Assembly: GCA_041676265.1 (NCBI GenBank)
Contig: JBAYSE010000020.1
Coordinates: 1-18,039, forward strand
From: DUOJ01 sp041676265
GTDB lineage: Bacteria > Spirochaetota > Spirochaetia > Sphaerochaetales > Sphaerochaetaceae
Length of the DNA: 18,039 nucleotides
Reading direction: 5' to 3'
A program made the position numbers and the translations under genes. Position 1 is the first letter of the stretch; the number at the start of each line of letters is the position of its first letter. Of the stretch, positions 7,611 to 15,182 are shown in pieces. The notes below the pieces were generated by a model. It ran no database searches and was not told where the DNA came from. It saw nothing but the letters and a program-made list of their open reading frames with translations.

Positions 7611-8808
7611 AGGCACCACTCAGTTTACTTATTAAGAGGGGGAAGGCAATGAATGTTCCGGTTGCGGCAAAAATGCTCGTAGCCATAAAGATCATTAAAG
7701 CGTGAATAATTCTATTTTTAAACCATCCCTTAAAAGAGAGGATGTCGTTACTGACATTTTCAAAATCTTTAACGCGGGGTTTACGCATAGTGACCTCAAG
7801 GATACCGGCGACCATCCCCACACCGATGGTGGGGTTGAGGGCTGTGATTGGGGCGGCCAACATCGAGACAATAATGGTCACCGGGTGGGCTAGTGTTAAA
7901 AGGGCTGCGATTCCTGTCAGTGAAGAGTTAAGGGCAAACCAATAGAGGAACATTTTAAGGCCTTGGCTCCAGCCGGCCCGAATAAAGCCCGAACCAATAA
8001 TGGCGAGAATGGCTGCTAAGATTAGCCACGGGAAAGCCTTCCCTATTTTTGAAGCTTCCGGGACGTAGGAGATTGCAGTAACGTCGCTGGAAACCTCTTT
8101 TTGAGCCAATTTCTCTAGGTGGGCAACCAACCCGGGTACATGGCCGGCGCCGACAACAGCCACTATATTCTCCCCTTCAGCTTCAAATATCTGGGAGGCT
8201 AAATACTCATCACGCTCATCAATCAATACTTTTTTAATAGTCGGGAGCTCCTTGGCAATCTCATCGAGCATTGATTGGAGAATGTCGGTCTCTTTCAGTT
8301 TTTCGATCTCTTCTGCGCTAATCTCCTCATTGAAGAAGACTGCACTAAGGAGAGAAGAGATTAACTTGATCTTGTTCCAACCATTCGAGAGGCGCCAAGC
8401 CCGTTTAAAGGTGATTTGAATCTCTCGGTCACAGAATGAGAGGGGGATGCCTTTCTCAAGGGCCAGCTCAGCGGCACTCAAAATTTCGTTACCGGGAGAG
8501 ACCCCGATCTGTTCGCCAAGTTTTTTTTGGTAGGAGGAGAGGGCCATATTAGCCAACAACAAAAAGCCCTTACCCTCTTTGAAAATAGTTTTGAGGTTGA
8601 GGTTTTCCCAACTCTTACTTTCTGTTTTAGAGTTGTAACGTCCTTCGTCAAGCTCCACGCAGATCCGGTCAGGGTTAATTTCCCCTATTGTAGTGATTAC
8701 CTCATCAACACTATCTTGAGAGACGTGGGCCGTGCCAATTAAGGTAATGGCACGCGAATCCTCAAAAGTAATCTTTTGCATAGTCTCGCTAATTTTCTCT
8801 ATAGTCAC
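7609..8808 (-). CDS. TraB/PrgY-family membrane protein
   Basis: This is a TraB/PrgY-like protein of 399 residues from the chosen start. The N-terminal part has the family motifs LIGTAHVSQDSVDEV, CVELDEGRY and, near residue 220, VAVVGAGHVPG; these conserved His and Glu positions suggest a Tiki-like metallohydrolase-type fold. The last third is hydrophobic, with about four membrane segments beginning near FPWLILAAILAIIG and ending close to the C terminus, so it should be an integral membrane protein. A GTG at 8814 is also possible, but AGGAG (8821-8817) lies only 2 bases from it and 8 bases from the GTG at 8808, which I therefore prefer. In Enterococcus, relatives limit self-response to peptide pheromones. 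The role in bacteria of this kind is unknown and the substrate cannot be inferred. Confidence 0.9.
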   Translation of the reverse strand: MTIEKISETMQKITFEDSRAITLIGTAHVSQDSVDEVITTIGEINPDRICVELDEGRYNSKTESKSWENLNLKTIFKEGKGFLLLANMALSSYQKKLGEQIGVSPGNEILSAAELALEKGIPLSFCDREIQITFKRAWRLSNGWNKIKLISSLLSAVFFNEEISAEEIEKLKETDILQSMLDEIAKELPTIKKVLIDERDEYLASQIFEAEGENIVAVVGAGHVPGLVAHLEKLAQKEVSSDVTAISYVPEASKIGKAFPWLILAAILAIIGSGFIRAGWSQGLKMFLYWFALNSSLTGIAALLTLAHPVTIIVSMLAAPITALNPTIGVGMVAGILEVTMRKPRVKDFENVSNDILSFKGWFKNRIIHALMIFMATSIFAATGTFIAFPLLISKLSGA

Positions 8809-8831
8809 CTTCACATCTCCTGAATGGGATA

Positions 8832-8860
8832 AATATAACGGTGATAGACAAAAGGTACAA
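8832..8860 (-). promoter_or_regulatory. putative promoter of the TraB-family gene
   Basis: On the - strand TTGTAC (8860-8855) and TATATT (8837-8832) are separated by exactly 17 bases. The -10 box has 5 of 6 consensus bases; the -35 box is weaker. It lies about 24 bases before the proposed start codon, in the divergent gap shared with lysO. Confidence 0.5.
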
Positions 8861-8868
8861 GGCGTAAC

Positions 8869-8897
8869 TTGAGCAAAAAAAACCTTTCAGTTATTGT
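8869..8897 (+). promoter_or_regulatory. putative promoter of lysO, placed for a leaderless transcript
   Basis: TTGAGC (8869-8874) and TATTGT (8892-8897) lie 17 bases apart, each with 4 of 6 consensus bases. A start of transcription 7 bases after the -10 box would fall on the A of the lysO ATG. This agrees with the absence of any ribosome-binding site before that ATG. Confidence 0.4.
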
Positions 8898-8903
8898 TCA
8901 AAT

Positions 8904-9824
8904 ATGCAAACTGTGTGGTATTTAGTTAAATTGTGTTCAAGCCTGTTAGCGGGAGCGCTATTCTCGCGGTTAGTTGGGAGAGAAAAATTTCGTCTTACTG
9001 CCAATCTGGCTGGCGATATTGTCCTCTACGCACTACTTTTTTTTATGGGGGTGAATACAGCCCAAATCCCCGATATTAGCCACCAAATTGCCCAAATTGG
9101 CCTTGATGCCCTATTGGCTACCCTCCTTGTAATCGTTGGGTCAATTCTCAGTGCAGGCCTTTTGGCACTAGTTTTACACAGAAAGAGCTCCAGCCGAGAG
9201 CGCATCAGGCAACCGATTAGCTGGGGACGCCTAAAAACGCCCCTCTGCATGATTGGGACTGTAGTCATCGGTTTCATCCTAGGATTTTATAGCCCCCTCT
9301 TTGACTGGTTTAACCCCTCAATGGTGACTATCATCCTCTACCTCCTCCTCTTTACGGTCGGTATGCAGATGATCCAAAACGAAGTAAACCTAGTGCCTCT
9401 TCTCAAAAGCCCCTTGATGCTCCTTTTGCCCCTCTCAACTATAATCGGAAGCTACTTGGGTGCTATTTTCCTCCCCCTTATCTCCTCCTACAGCGTCAGA
9501 GAGTCGCTCACTTTAGTTAGTGGGTTTGGATGGTATTCCCTCTCCGGCACCCTTATAAGTGGTCTAGGGAACCCTCAGTTGGGAGCGGTCTCCTTCTTAA
9601 GCAATCTTTTCAGGGAGAGTTTCTCTTTCATTTTGATTCCCCTGTTGGCTACCTTTAGCCATCTCTCTTACTCAGCGGTGAGTATTGCCGGAGCGACGAG
9701 TATGGACGTGACTCTCCCCATCCTTAAAAAGAGCCTCGGAGAGACCATCGTCCCCCTTGCAATAACCCATGGGGTGCTGATGACCCTCGCGGCACCACTC
9801 TTAATTCCCCTCTGGTTTAAATAG
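8904..9824 (+). CDS. lysO: LysO-family lysine exporter
   Basis: This is a 306-residue inner-membrane protein of the LysO (YbjE, DUF340) family, which exports L-lysine and toxic lysine analogues. The C-terminal half carries the family hallmarks GFGWYSLSG, the NLFRES segment and AGATSMDVTLP, closely matching E. coli LysO (about 300 residues). Hydrophobic segments span almost the whole chain; a positively charged cytoplasmic loop (about residues 92-110) divides the two halves. No ribosome site is visible before the ATG, and the putative promoter would start transcription at the ATG itself. No room exists for a lysine riboswitch in the 89-96 bp divergent gap. Its last 8 bases overlap the end of the convergent 139-residue gene. 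Substrate assignment rests on family similarity only. Confidence 0.92.
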   Translation: MQTVWYLVKLCSSLLAGALFSRLVGREKFRLTANLAGDIVLYALLFFMGVNTAQIPDISHQIAQIGLDALLATLLVIVGSILSAGLLALVLHRKSSSRERIRQPISWGRLKTPLCMIGTVVIGFILGFYSPLFDWFNPSMVTIILYLLLFTVGMQMIQNEVNLVPLLKSPLMLLLPLSTIIGSYLGAIFLPLISSYSVRESLTLVSGFGWYSLSGTLISGLGNPQLGAVSFLSNLFRESFSFILIPLLATFSHLSYSAVSIAGATSMDVTLPILKKSLGETIVPLAITHGVLMTLAAPLLIPLWFK

Positions 9825-10236
9825 GGGCGATGAACTGGAGTGCATTCAGGAGGGGTCTCTCCTTAAAGATTCTCACATAAACTTTCCGTCTTTGGTTTGC
9901 AGGGTAGTTGAGCCTGGAAGCAAACCGATTAAAAAGGGGGTAGAGCATAGCCCCTTCGCCCGGGGGAATGGCAACTTGGTGGAAGGTGTAGGTGCCGGCT
10001 TCTAAAGTAAAGATAGGCAGTTCCTCATCTTGTGGTTCGCGGTAATAAGAGGTAGCAACGGAAACCTTGCAAAGGTCACTGGTGAGCTCAGTTTCACACA
10101 AGAGAAGAGCATCGGTAGTCACAGCCTTAGTAATCAAGTCATCTAAAAGGGTGTCATAGGCCCTGATTAATGAGTTGTTAACCTCTCTTTCTTTGGTGTA
10201 AACTAAAGGTTGTTGTAGGTGTAGCGTCATTACCAT
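9817..10236 (-). CDS. uncharacterised protein
   Basis: I do not recognise this family. From the ATG at 10236 it encodes 139 residues (137 from the in-frame ATG at 10230), soluble, with no signal peptide, membrane segment or obvious catalytic motif. Visible traits are a mixed alpha/beta pattern with strand-like LPIFTLEAGTYTFHQVAIPP near the middle and a basic patch, NQRRKVYVRIFKERP, near the C terminus. The open frame continues upstream to 10398, but that part lies antisense to the well-supported metallopeptidase gene, so I end it at 10236. No ribosome site is seen before either ATG. The gene diverges from the metallopeptidase gene with only 12 bp between and overlaps lysO by 8 bp at its 3' end. 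The tight packing, with no competing gene, supports it being real. Confidence 0.65.
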   Translation of the reverse strand: MVMTLHLQQPLVYTKEREVNNSLIRAYDTLLDDLITKAVTTDALLLCETELTSDLCKVSVATSYYREPQDEELPIFTLEAGTYTFHQVAIPPGEGAMLYPLFNRFASRLNYPANQRRKVYVRIFKERPLLNALQFIAPI

Positions 10237-10248
10237 AGGGAGAGTGTA

Positions 10249-10965
10249 GTGAAAAAAACAGAGAAGGTACAGTATACTCTGCACCGTAAAAAAAACCGGC
10301 GCCACATTGCCCTTAAAGTAGACGATGATGGCCTTGTAAAGGTATATGCGCCTGTTTATACGCCAATTGGAGCCGTTGAAGAGGTTATTACAACCCACTT
10401 AGAGTGGATTAAAGAGAAAGTAAAGGAGGTCAACAGCCTCCCTCCTCCCCGCGAAGCACACACCTATGAGGATGGGGATATCTTCCTACTCTTAGGTAAA
10501 GAGCTCACCCTCAGAGTGGAAACAATTGCCTCTGGAGCATCGGTCTGTTTTAGAGACCAAGACTCCCTGATTGTGAAACGCAATGTTCAAGGGTCCAAGC
10601 GGACCATTAAGAGCTCACTAGAGAGCTATTATAGATCTTATGGTATGGAGCTCTACAGCTCTTTGGTAGAGCGTTGGGTTGATGAGATCGCTGAAAAGCC
10701 GACACGTCCTTTGAAAGGGGTTCGTATAGCGGCATTCCCGAAGCGTTGGGGGAGTTGCACCCAAGAGGGGGAGCTGAGCTTTGCCTTGCGCTCTTTGATG
10801 CTACCCCTCCGTTTAATCGATTACTTAGCCCTCCACGAGACGATCCATCTCTATGAGTTTAACCATAGCCGTCGGTTTACCGCCCTTCTAGATCTCTATA
10901 TGGAAGACTGGCGACGGCGGCAGAGGGAGATGAGCCTCTTACGCCGTCAAGTAGCTACCCTCTAG
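10249..10965 (+). CDS. YgjP-like (M48-type) zinc metallopeptidase
   Basis: This 238-residue protein belongs to the YgjP/DUF45 family of small zinc metallopeptidases. The N-terminal half has the usual basic beta-rich start (RKKNRRHIALKV) and HLEWIKEKV. The C-terminal half carries KRWGSCT, the family WGSC motif, and the zinc site HETIHLYEFNH, with HExxH and the downstream Asn-His pair; the consensus HELAH is slightly varied to HETIH. It should be cytoplasmic; targets are unknown for most of the family. The start is a GTG preceded by AGGGAGAG a few bases upstream, only 12 bp from the divergent uncharacterised gene. Its TAG stop overlaps the stop of convergent pepD, both read from a shared CTAG. 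Confidence 0.9.
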   Translation: MKKTEKVQYTLHRKKNRRHIALKVDDDGLVKVYAPVYTPIGAVEEVITTHLEWIKEKVKEVNSLPPPREAHTYEDGDIFLLLGKELTLRVETIASGASVCFRDQDSLIVKRNVQGSKRTIKSSLESYYRSYGMELYSSLVERWVDEIAEKPTRPLKGVRIAAFPKRWGSCTQEGELSFALRSLMLPLRLIDYLALHETIHLYEFNHSRRFTALLDLYMEDWRRRQREMSLLRRQVATL

Positions 10966-12416
10966 GTTAAGCTGAGCAAAAGGTGGCGTAAGAAGCGGGC
11001 AATCTTCTCGGTCGAAGCAATTGAGAGGCGCTCTTTTGTTGAGTGGACGTCCAGTAATACCGGGCCTAAGGAGATTGAGTCCATCCCTTCCACCAACGAG
11101 TTAATAATGCCACACTCTAAGCCGGCGTGAATGGCGGTAATCTTAGCCTTCTCTCCACTGAAACTCTCCCAAGCTTTGGCCGCGGAGGCTGCTAGAGGGG
11201 AGTCGGGGCGGGGTGTCCAGGCGGGGTAAGAGCCCTCAAAGGTTGCTTTGGCACCCGAAGTCTCAAGGGCAACGCGCATCTTCAAGGCAATGTTGTCACG
11301 AGCCGATTGAAGTGAAGAGCGGTGGCTGGAGACAACCGTGAAAGCCTCTTCAGTCGTTCGCACAAGCGCTAAATTACTGGAGGTCTCCACCATCCCTTCG
11401 ATAGTTTCACTCATCCGCTCCACTCCATGGGGTGCGAGGTAGAGACTCTTAATAAAAGCCTCACTCTGCTGTGCTGTGGCCGCTACAGCTCCTTCTGCGG
11501 CTCTACGTCGGCAGTTAATGGTCAAATCAGGATCTCCCTTGGCATATTCTTGCTGCAGATCTTTGAGGAGGAGATTCTTAATCTTCTCAAACTCCTCCTG
11601 TGAAGTGCGTGGCAAGGCAATTGTAGCTTGGCAGAGGCTGGGAATAACGTTGCGTTTAGTACCCCCTTCAATAAAGAGTAATTGGACGGGAGAGTGGGCA
11701 TTGAACTTCAGCAGGAGCCGGCTCATTACGGAGATGGCGTTGGCCCGCTGTTGGTTAATCTCGCTACCGGAGTGTCCCCCTAAAAGGTTCTCTACGCTGA
11801 TATCGAGGAGAATACTGTTAGCGCTTACCGGACTCTTCTCTATCGGGAGGCGGGCGTTGACTTCAATGCCCCCCGCACAGCCAATGTAAAAGACCCCTTC
11901 TTCTTCACTGTCGAGGTTTATCAACTGGCGACTTTGAATTAAAGAAGCATCAAGGCCAAAAGCACCGGTAAGGCCCGTCTCCTCTTCTACGGTAATAATG
12001 GCCTCTAGCGGACCGTGTTGGGCCTCTTTGTCACTAAAGAGGTCGAGTATTAGTGCCAGGGCTACACCGTTATCACCACCGAGGCTAGTGCCTTCGCCAC
12101 AGAGGAAATCTCCATCTCTTTTAACGGGAATCGGGTCTTTAGTAAAATCGTGAATGATGCCCTCATCTTTAACACATACCATATCCATATGACCCTGAAG
12201 CGCAATAGAGGGTACTTTTTCAAAACCTTTAGTGGCTTTAGCTCGGATGATTACATTGCCACTTTGATCCACAAAGTGTTCTAAATTGTGCTTAAGGGCG
12301 TAGTTAATTAAGTACTCCCTAATCTGTGCCTCGTTACCCGACTCGCGGGGGATGGCAGAGATCTCCAAAAAATACTTCCAGAGATTGTCCTTTTTTAAAG
12401 ACTCCAGTGAACTCAT
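10962..12416 (-). CDS. pepD: aminoacyl-histidine dipeptidase (PepD, M20C)
   Basis: This is a 484-residue cytosolic dipeptidase of the M20C family, which hydrolyses Xaa-His and a broad range of other dipeptides using two metal ions. Metal and catalytic residues are in the expected order: GHMDM (His76, Asp78), GGDNGVA (bridging Asp115), EEETGLTG (general-base and metal Glu at 144-146) and later HAGLECG with the distal His. The length is normal for PepD. GAGGAG lies 6 bases before the ATG. It follows nagA by 16 bp and is probably the last gene of the MATE-nagA-pepD unit. It ends 4 bp inside the convergent metallopeptidase gene. A peptide-scavenging role fits a fermentative, peptide-using spirochaete but is inference. 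Confidence 0.95.
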   Translation of the reverse strand: MSSLESLKKDNLWKYFLEISAIPRESGNEAQIREYLINYALKHNLEHFVDQSGNVIIRAKATKGFEKVPSIALQGHMDMVCVKDEGIIHDFTKDPIPVKRDGDFLCGEGTSLGGDNGVALALILDLFSDKEAQHGPLEAIITVEEETGLTGAFGLDASLIQSRQLINLDSEEEGVFYIGCAGGIEVNARLPIEKSPVSANSILLDISVENLLGGHSGSEINQQRANAISVMSRLLLKFNAHSPVQLLFIEGGTKRNVIPSLCQATIALPRTSQEEFEKIKNLLLKDLQQEYAKGDPDLTINCRRRAAEGAVAATAQQSEAFIKSLYLAPHGVERMSETIEGMVETSSNLALVRTTEEAFTVVSSHRSSLQSARDNIALKMRVALETSGAKATFEGSYPAWTPRPDSPLAASAAKAWESFSGEKAKITAIHAGLECGIINSLVEGMDSISLGPVLLDVHSTKERLSIASTEKIARFLRHLLLSLT

Positions 12417-12432
12417 CTATCTCTCCTCGTAA

Positions 12433-13611
12433 TTAAAAATTGTCACGAATGATTCTACCTTTGAGGATAGTCCCTTTCAAGTTAAAGGCGGGGTCGAAAA
12501 CAGTAATATTGGCGTAATACCCGGGGATAAGACGCCCGACTTTCTCTAAGGCATAAATCCGTGCCGGGTTAGCACTGCCCATCAAGAGGGCATCCTCAAT
12601 CGGTATCTCCCAAGAAACTAAGTTTTTAACTCCCCGTAGCATCGTGAGCGACGAGCCCATCATTAAAGAGGGGTCTCTTTGCATGTAAAAAGCGCCGTCA
12701 TCTCCGATAAAGGCCTCTTCCCCGTTTATAACATAGGGACCTTCGGTTTGTTCCGTTGGTTTTAAACTATCGGTAATTAAAACTACATTGCCCGGGCTCT
12801 TCTCGCGTAACAGGAGCCTGACTAAATCTTTATTGACGTGGACCCCATCGGCAATGATTTCACATTGCATCTCTTTTTCAATGAGAATCGCCCCTACGGT
12901 TCCGACGTTTCTGTGGTGAAGACCACGCATGCCATTAAAGAAATGGGTCGTGTGGAGAATCCCCACTTGCATCCCCTCTATGATATTCTCATAAGCCGCA
13001 TTTGTATGTCCTGCTAATAAAACGATGCCTTTTTTTACCGCATGTAGCGCTAATTCTCGCATTCCTTTGAGTTCTGGGGCTACCGTCATACAGGCAACGT
13101 GTCCTTTTCCCGCTTCGAGTAGGGTATCAAAGAAGGCGATATCGACGGGGAGAATCCCCGCAGGGTTCTGAGCCCCGGCTTGCTCATGACTAATAAAAGG
13201 ACCCTCTAGGTGGATCCCTAATATTTGAGCGCCTTGTTCTTTACCGATAGCCTCTGCAACGGCTTTTGTGGCACCAATCATATTCTCTTTGGTGTCGGTG
13301 TAAATCGTAGGGAAAAAACCGGTAACACCGTGGTCGGCCAAGTGCTCGCTCATCCCTAAAATAGAGGAGACCTTTTGGTCTTCGGTGCCAAAACCTCCAA
13401 TGCCATGGATGTGGGTGTCAATCAACCCTGGGGTGATATAAGCACCTCTTACGTCAATTTCACGGCTATCAGAGGGGAAGGATTTTTGCTTTAAGCGGCT
13501 CATGTGAAAGACGTCCCCAATAGTACCATCCGAGTCGATAAAGAGGGCACAATCTTTTAACTTTACCGAGCCGGTAATTACGGTCCCGTTCAATAGAAGA
13601 GTGGTAGCCAT
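12433..13611 (-). CDS. nagA: N-acetylglucosamine-6-phosphate deacetylase
   Basis: This is a 392-residue amidohydrolase-superfamily enzyme that removes acetate from GlcNAc-6-phosphate to give glucosamine-6-phosphate, linking amino-sugar use and cell-wall recycling to central metabolism. Family motifs: DTHIHGIGG (His67, His69), HLEGPF with the metal-binding Glu, GHTNA, HFFNGMRGLHHRNVG and ITDSL with the catalytic Asp. NagA usually has V/ITDA(M/L); Ser after the catalytic Asp is a mild variation. A strong AGGAGG lies 6 bases before the ATG. No nagB or PTS gene is in the window; the neighbours are a MATE exporter (upstream, 29 bp) and pepD (downstream, 16 bp), so these three are likely cotranscribed. 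Confidence 0.94.
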   Translation of the reverse strand: MATTLLLNGTVITGSVKLKDCALFIDSDGTIGDVFHMSRLKQKSFPSDSREIDVRGAYITPGLIDTHIHGIGGFGTEDQKVSSILGMSEHLADHGVTGFFPTIYTDTKENMIGATKAVAEAIGKEQGAQILGIHLEGPFISHEQAGAQNPAGILPVDIAFFDTLLEAGKGHVACMTVAPELKGMRELALHAVKKGIVLLAGHTNAAYENIIEGMQVGILHTTHFFNGMRGLHHRNVGTVGAILIEKEMQCEIIADGVHVNKDLVRLLLREKSPGNVVLITDSLKPTEQTEGPYVINGEEAFIGDDGAFYMQRDPSLMMGSSLTMLRGVKNLVSWEIPIEDALLMGSANPARIYALEKVGRLIPGYYANITVFDPAFNLKGTILKGRIIRDNF

Positions 13612-13640
13612 TGGGTACCTCCTACTAAAATATAGGCAAC

Positions 13641-15041
13641 CTATAATGCGGGGTCAAGGCTGAGGGGAGTCTCTTCGGTGAGGACATTAATCCACTTACC
13701 GCTTTTAACCCTGATCATCCCCAAGATAAACTTAAATACCTCTTCAAGGGCTAAAAAGAGGTAGAGTTGGTGGATGGGCATTTTTAATACTAAGGCCCCT
13801 AAGAAGGCCAGGGGGACTCCGATTATCCAGACTCCGGCCAGTTCGGTGAACATTGAGAAACGGGTATCGCCACCTGAACGGAGGACACCAACCACTAAAA
13901 TCATGTTGTAAGCTTTAATAGGCAGGAGAATGCCCATCACTATTAAAGTAAGGCGTGTCATCTCATAACTGGTGAAAGAGAGGTTGAAAGGAATTGGTAG
14001 CAGGGGTGATAAGAGGACTAAGGCAACCCCCAAAAAGGCCCCCACGATAAGGCCACTAAGCAAAAGACGCCGGGCATAAACCCGGGCACTCTCGAGGCTT
14101 CCCTCGCCGATACGGTTACCAATCATAATAGCGCTGGCATTACTGATACCCATTAGGGCTACAAAGAAGAGCCCTTGGATAGCCTCCGTGACGTTGACTG
14201 AAGCAATTACATTGGTTCCCATCCGGGCAAAGGCGACTTTGTAAGCCGTCATCCCTAAAGACCAGAACATCTCATTTAAAATAACGGGGATTCCCGTTAT
14301 TAAATAGCGCTTAAGAAGGGTCTTATTGAAGGAGAAGTACTCTTTAATAGGAGCTGCTACGGGGTACTTTCTACGGTATATTATTAGTAAAAGTAGTATT
14401 ATTTCAGCAGTTCGGGCTATCGTTGTGGCTAAAGCAGCCCCTCGTACCTCCATACGGGGGAACCCTAGTTTACCCAAAATTAAGATATAGTTCAGTATGA
14501 TATTGAGCACAATGGCAAAGGTCGAAACATAGAGGGGGAGTTTAGCATTGCCGGTACTCCTCAGTGCAATTGAGAAGATTAAGACAACTGATGAGAAAAG
14601 GTAACTGACGGCTACAATTCTCAGGTACTCGGCCCCCCGTGCTATAACAACGGGGTCAACGGTGAATATCCGCATTAAGAGTTCCGGATAGAAAAAGGAG
14701 AAGAAAGAGCTGATTAGAGCTCCAAAGAGGTTTAGCAGGAGAGCAATACCCATTACTTTATGCAGGGCCTCTCTGTTGCCCGCTCCCCAATATTGGGCGA
14801 TGAAGATAGCGGCTGCGCTACTGACCCCATAGAAGAAGATGATAATTAAGAAGAACATCTGGTTTGCCAAACCAACTGCAGCTAAAGCTGCTTCCCCAAC
14901 CATCCCAATCATTAGGGTATCAACGAAGGAGACCGCTGAGTTAAGGAGGTTTTGGAGCATAATTGGCAGAGCCAGATGAATCAACCGCGAATAGAACTCT
15001 CTCTTATCGTTAAGCAAGGCTCCTGTATCAATATCAACCAT
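13641..15041 (-). CDS. MATE-family multidrug/metabolite efflux transporter
   Basis: This 466-residue integral membrane protein has about 12 hydrophobic segments in two pseudo-symmetric bundles, the standard size for MATE exporters, which expel cationic or other small molecules in exchange for Na+ or H+. Typical segments include VDTLMIGMVGEAALAAVGL in the first bundle, RSTGNAKLPLY and the matching LRSGGDTRFSM in the second. The substrate cannot be told from sequence. No good ribosome site precedes the ATG at 15041, so this start is less certain than the rest. It heads a - strand run with nagA and pepD, and lies 141 bp after the AAA-ATPase gene. Confidence 0.93.
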   Translation of the reverse strand: MVDIDTGALLNDKREFYSRLIHLALPIMLQNLLNSAVSFVDTLMIGMVGEAALAAVGLANQMFFLIIIFFYGVSSAAAIFIAQYWGAGNREALHKVMGIALLLNLFGALISSFFSFFYPELLMRIFTVDPVVIARGAEYLRIVAVSYLFSSVVLIFSIALRSTGNAKLPLYVSTFAIVLNIILNYILILGKLGFPRMEVRGAALATTIARTAEIILLLLIIYRRKYPVAAPIKEYFSFNKTLLKRYLITGIPVILNEMFWSLGMTAYKVAFARMGTNVIASVNVTEAIQGLFFVALMGISNASAIMIGNRIGEGSLESARVYARRLLLSGLIVGAFLGVALVLLSPLLPIPFNLSFTSYEMTRLTLIVMGILLPIKAYNMILVVGVLRSGGDTRFSMFTELAGVWIIGVPLAFLGALVLKMPIHQLYLFLALEEVFKFILGMIRVKSGKWINVLTEETPLSLDPAL

Positions 15042-15113
15042 GCGAGAGGTTTAGCATGTTTAAGGGTTAGAGACAAGGTAGAGGGGGGTTAGGGTCTATG
15101 AAAGGCGCAGTTC

Positions 15114-15132
15114 CGGTAAAAACATCTTACCG
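15114..15132. repeat. inverted repeat between the AAA-ATPase and MATE genes
   Basis: CGGTAA and TTACCG form a perfect 6-bp inverted repeat with a 7-base loop, about 50 bp past the ATPase stop and 73 bp before the MATE start. On the - strand the loop contains a T run but none follows the stem, so it is a poor terminator. It might instead be an operator for the MATE gene. Nothing else convincing was seen in this 141-bp gap. Confidence 0.3.
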
Positions 15133-15182
15133 CTCACATATACTCAAAATATCTCTTTTCAGTGTAGCCTTCCCCAACTATT

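Noticed and set aside
8815..8903. Lysine riboswitch before lysO
   Set aside because: The divergent gap is under 100 bases and holds two promoters; the lysine riboswitch needs roughly 170 bases and its conserved elements are not seen.
10237..10398. Upstream extension of the 139-residue - strand gene to 193 residues
   Set aside because: It lies antisense to the N-terminal part of the YgjP-like gene, which has a ribosome site and a typical family start; the extra residues look random.
11476..11889. 137-residue + strand open frame antisense to pepD
   Set aside because: It overlaps a conserved enzyme completely, has no ribosome site and a shadow-like composition rich in Arg and Ser.
15042..15182. 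RloB/TOPRIM partner gene for the AAA15 ATPase
   Set aside because: The gap is too short and has no open frame with a ribosome site; no partner-like gene lies on the other side either.
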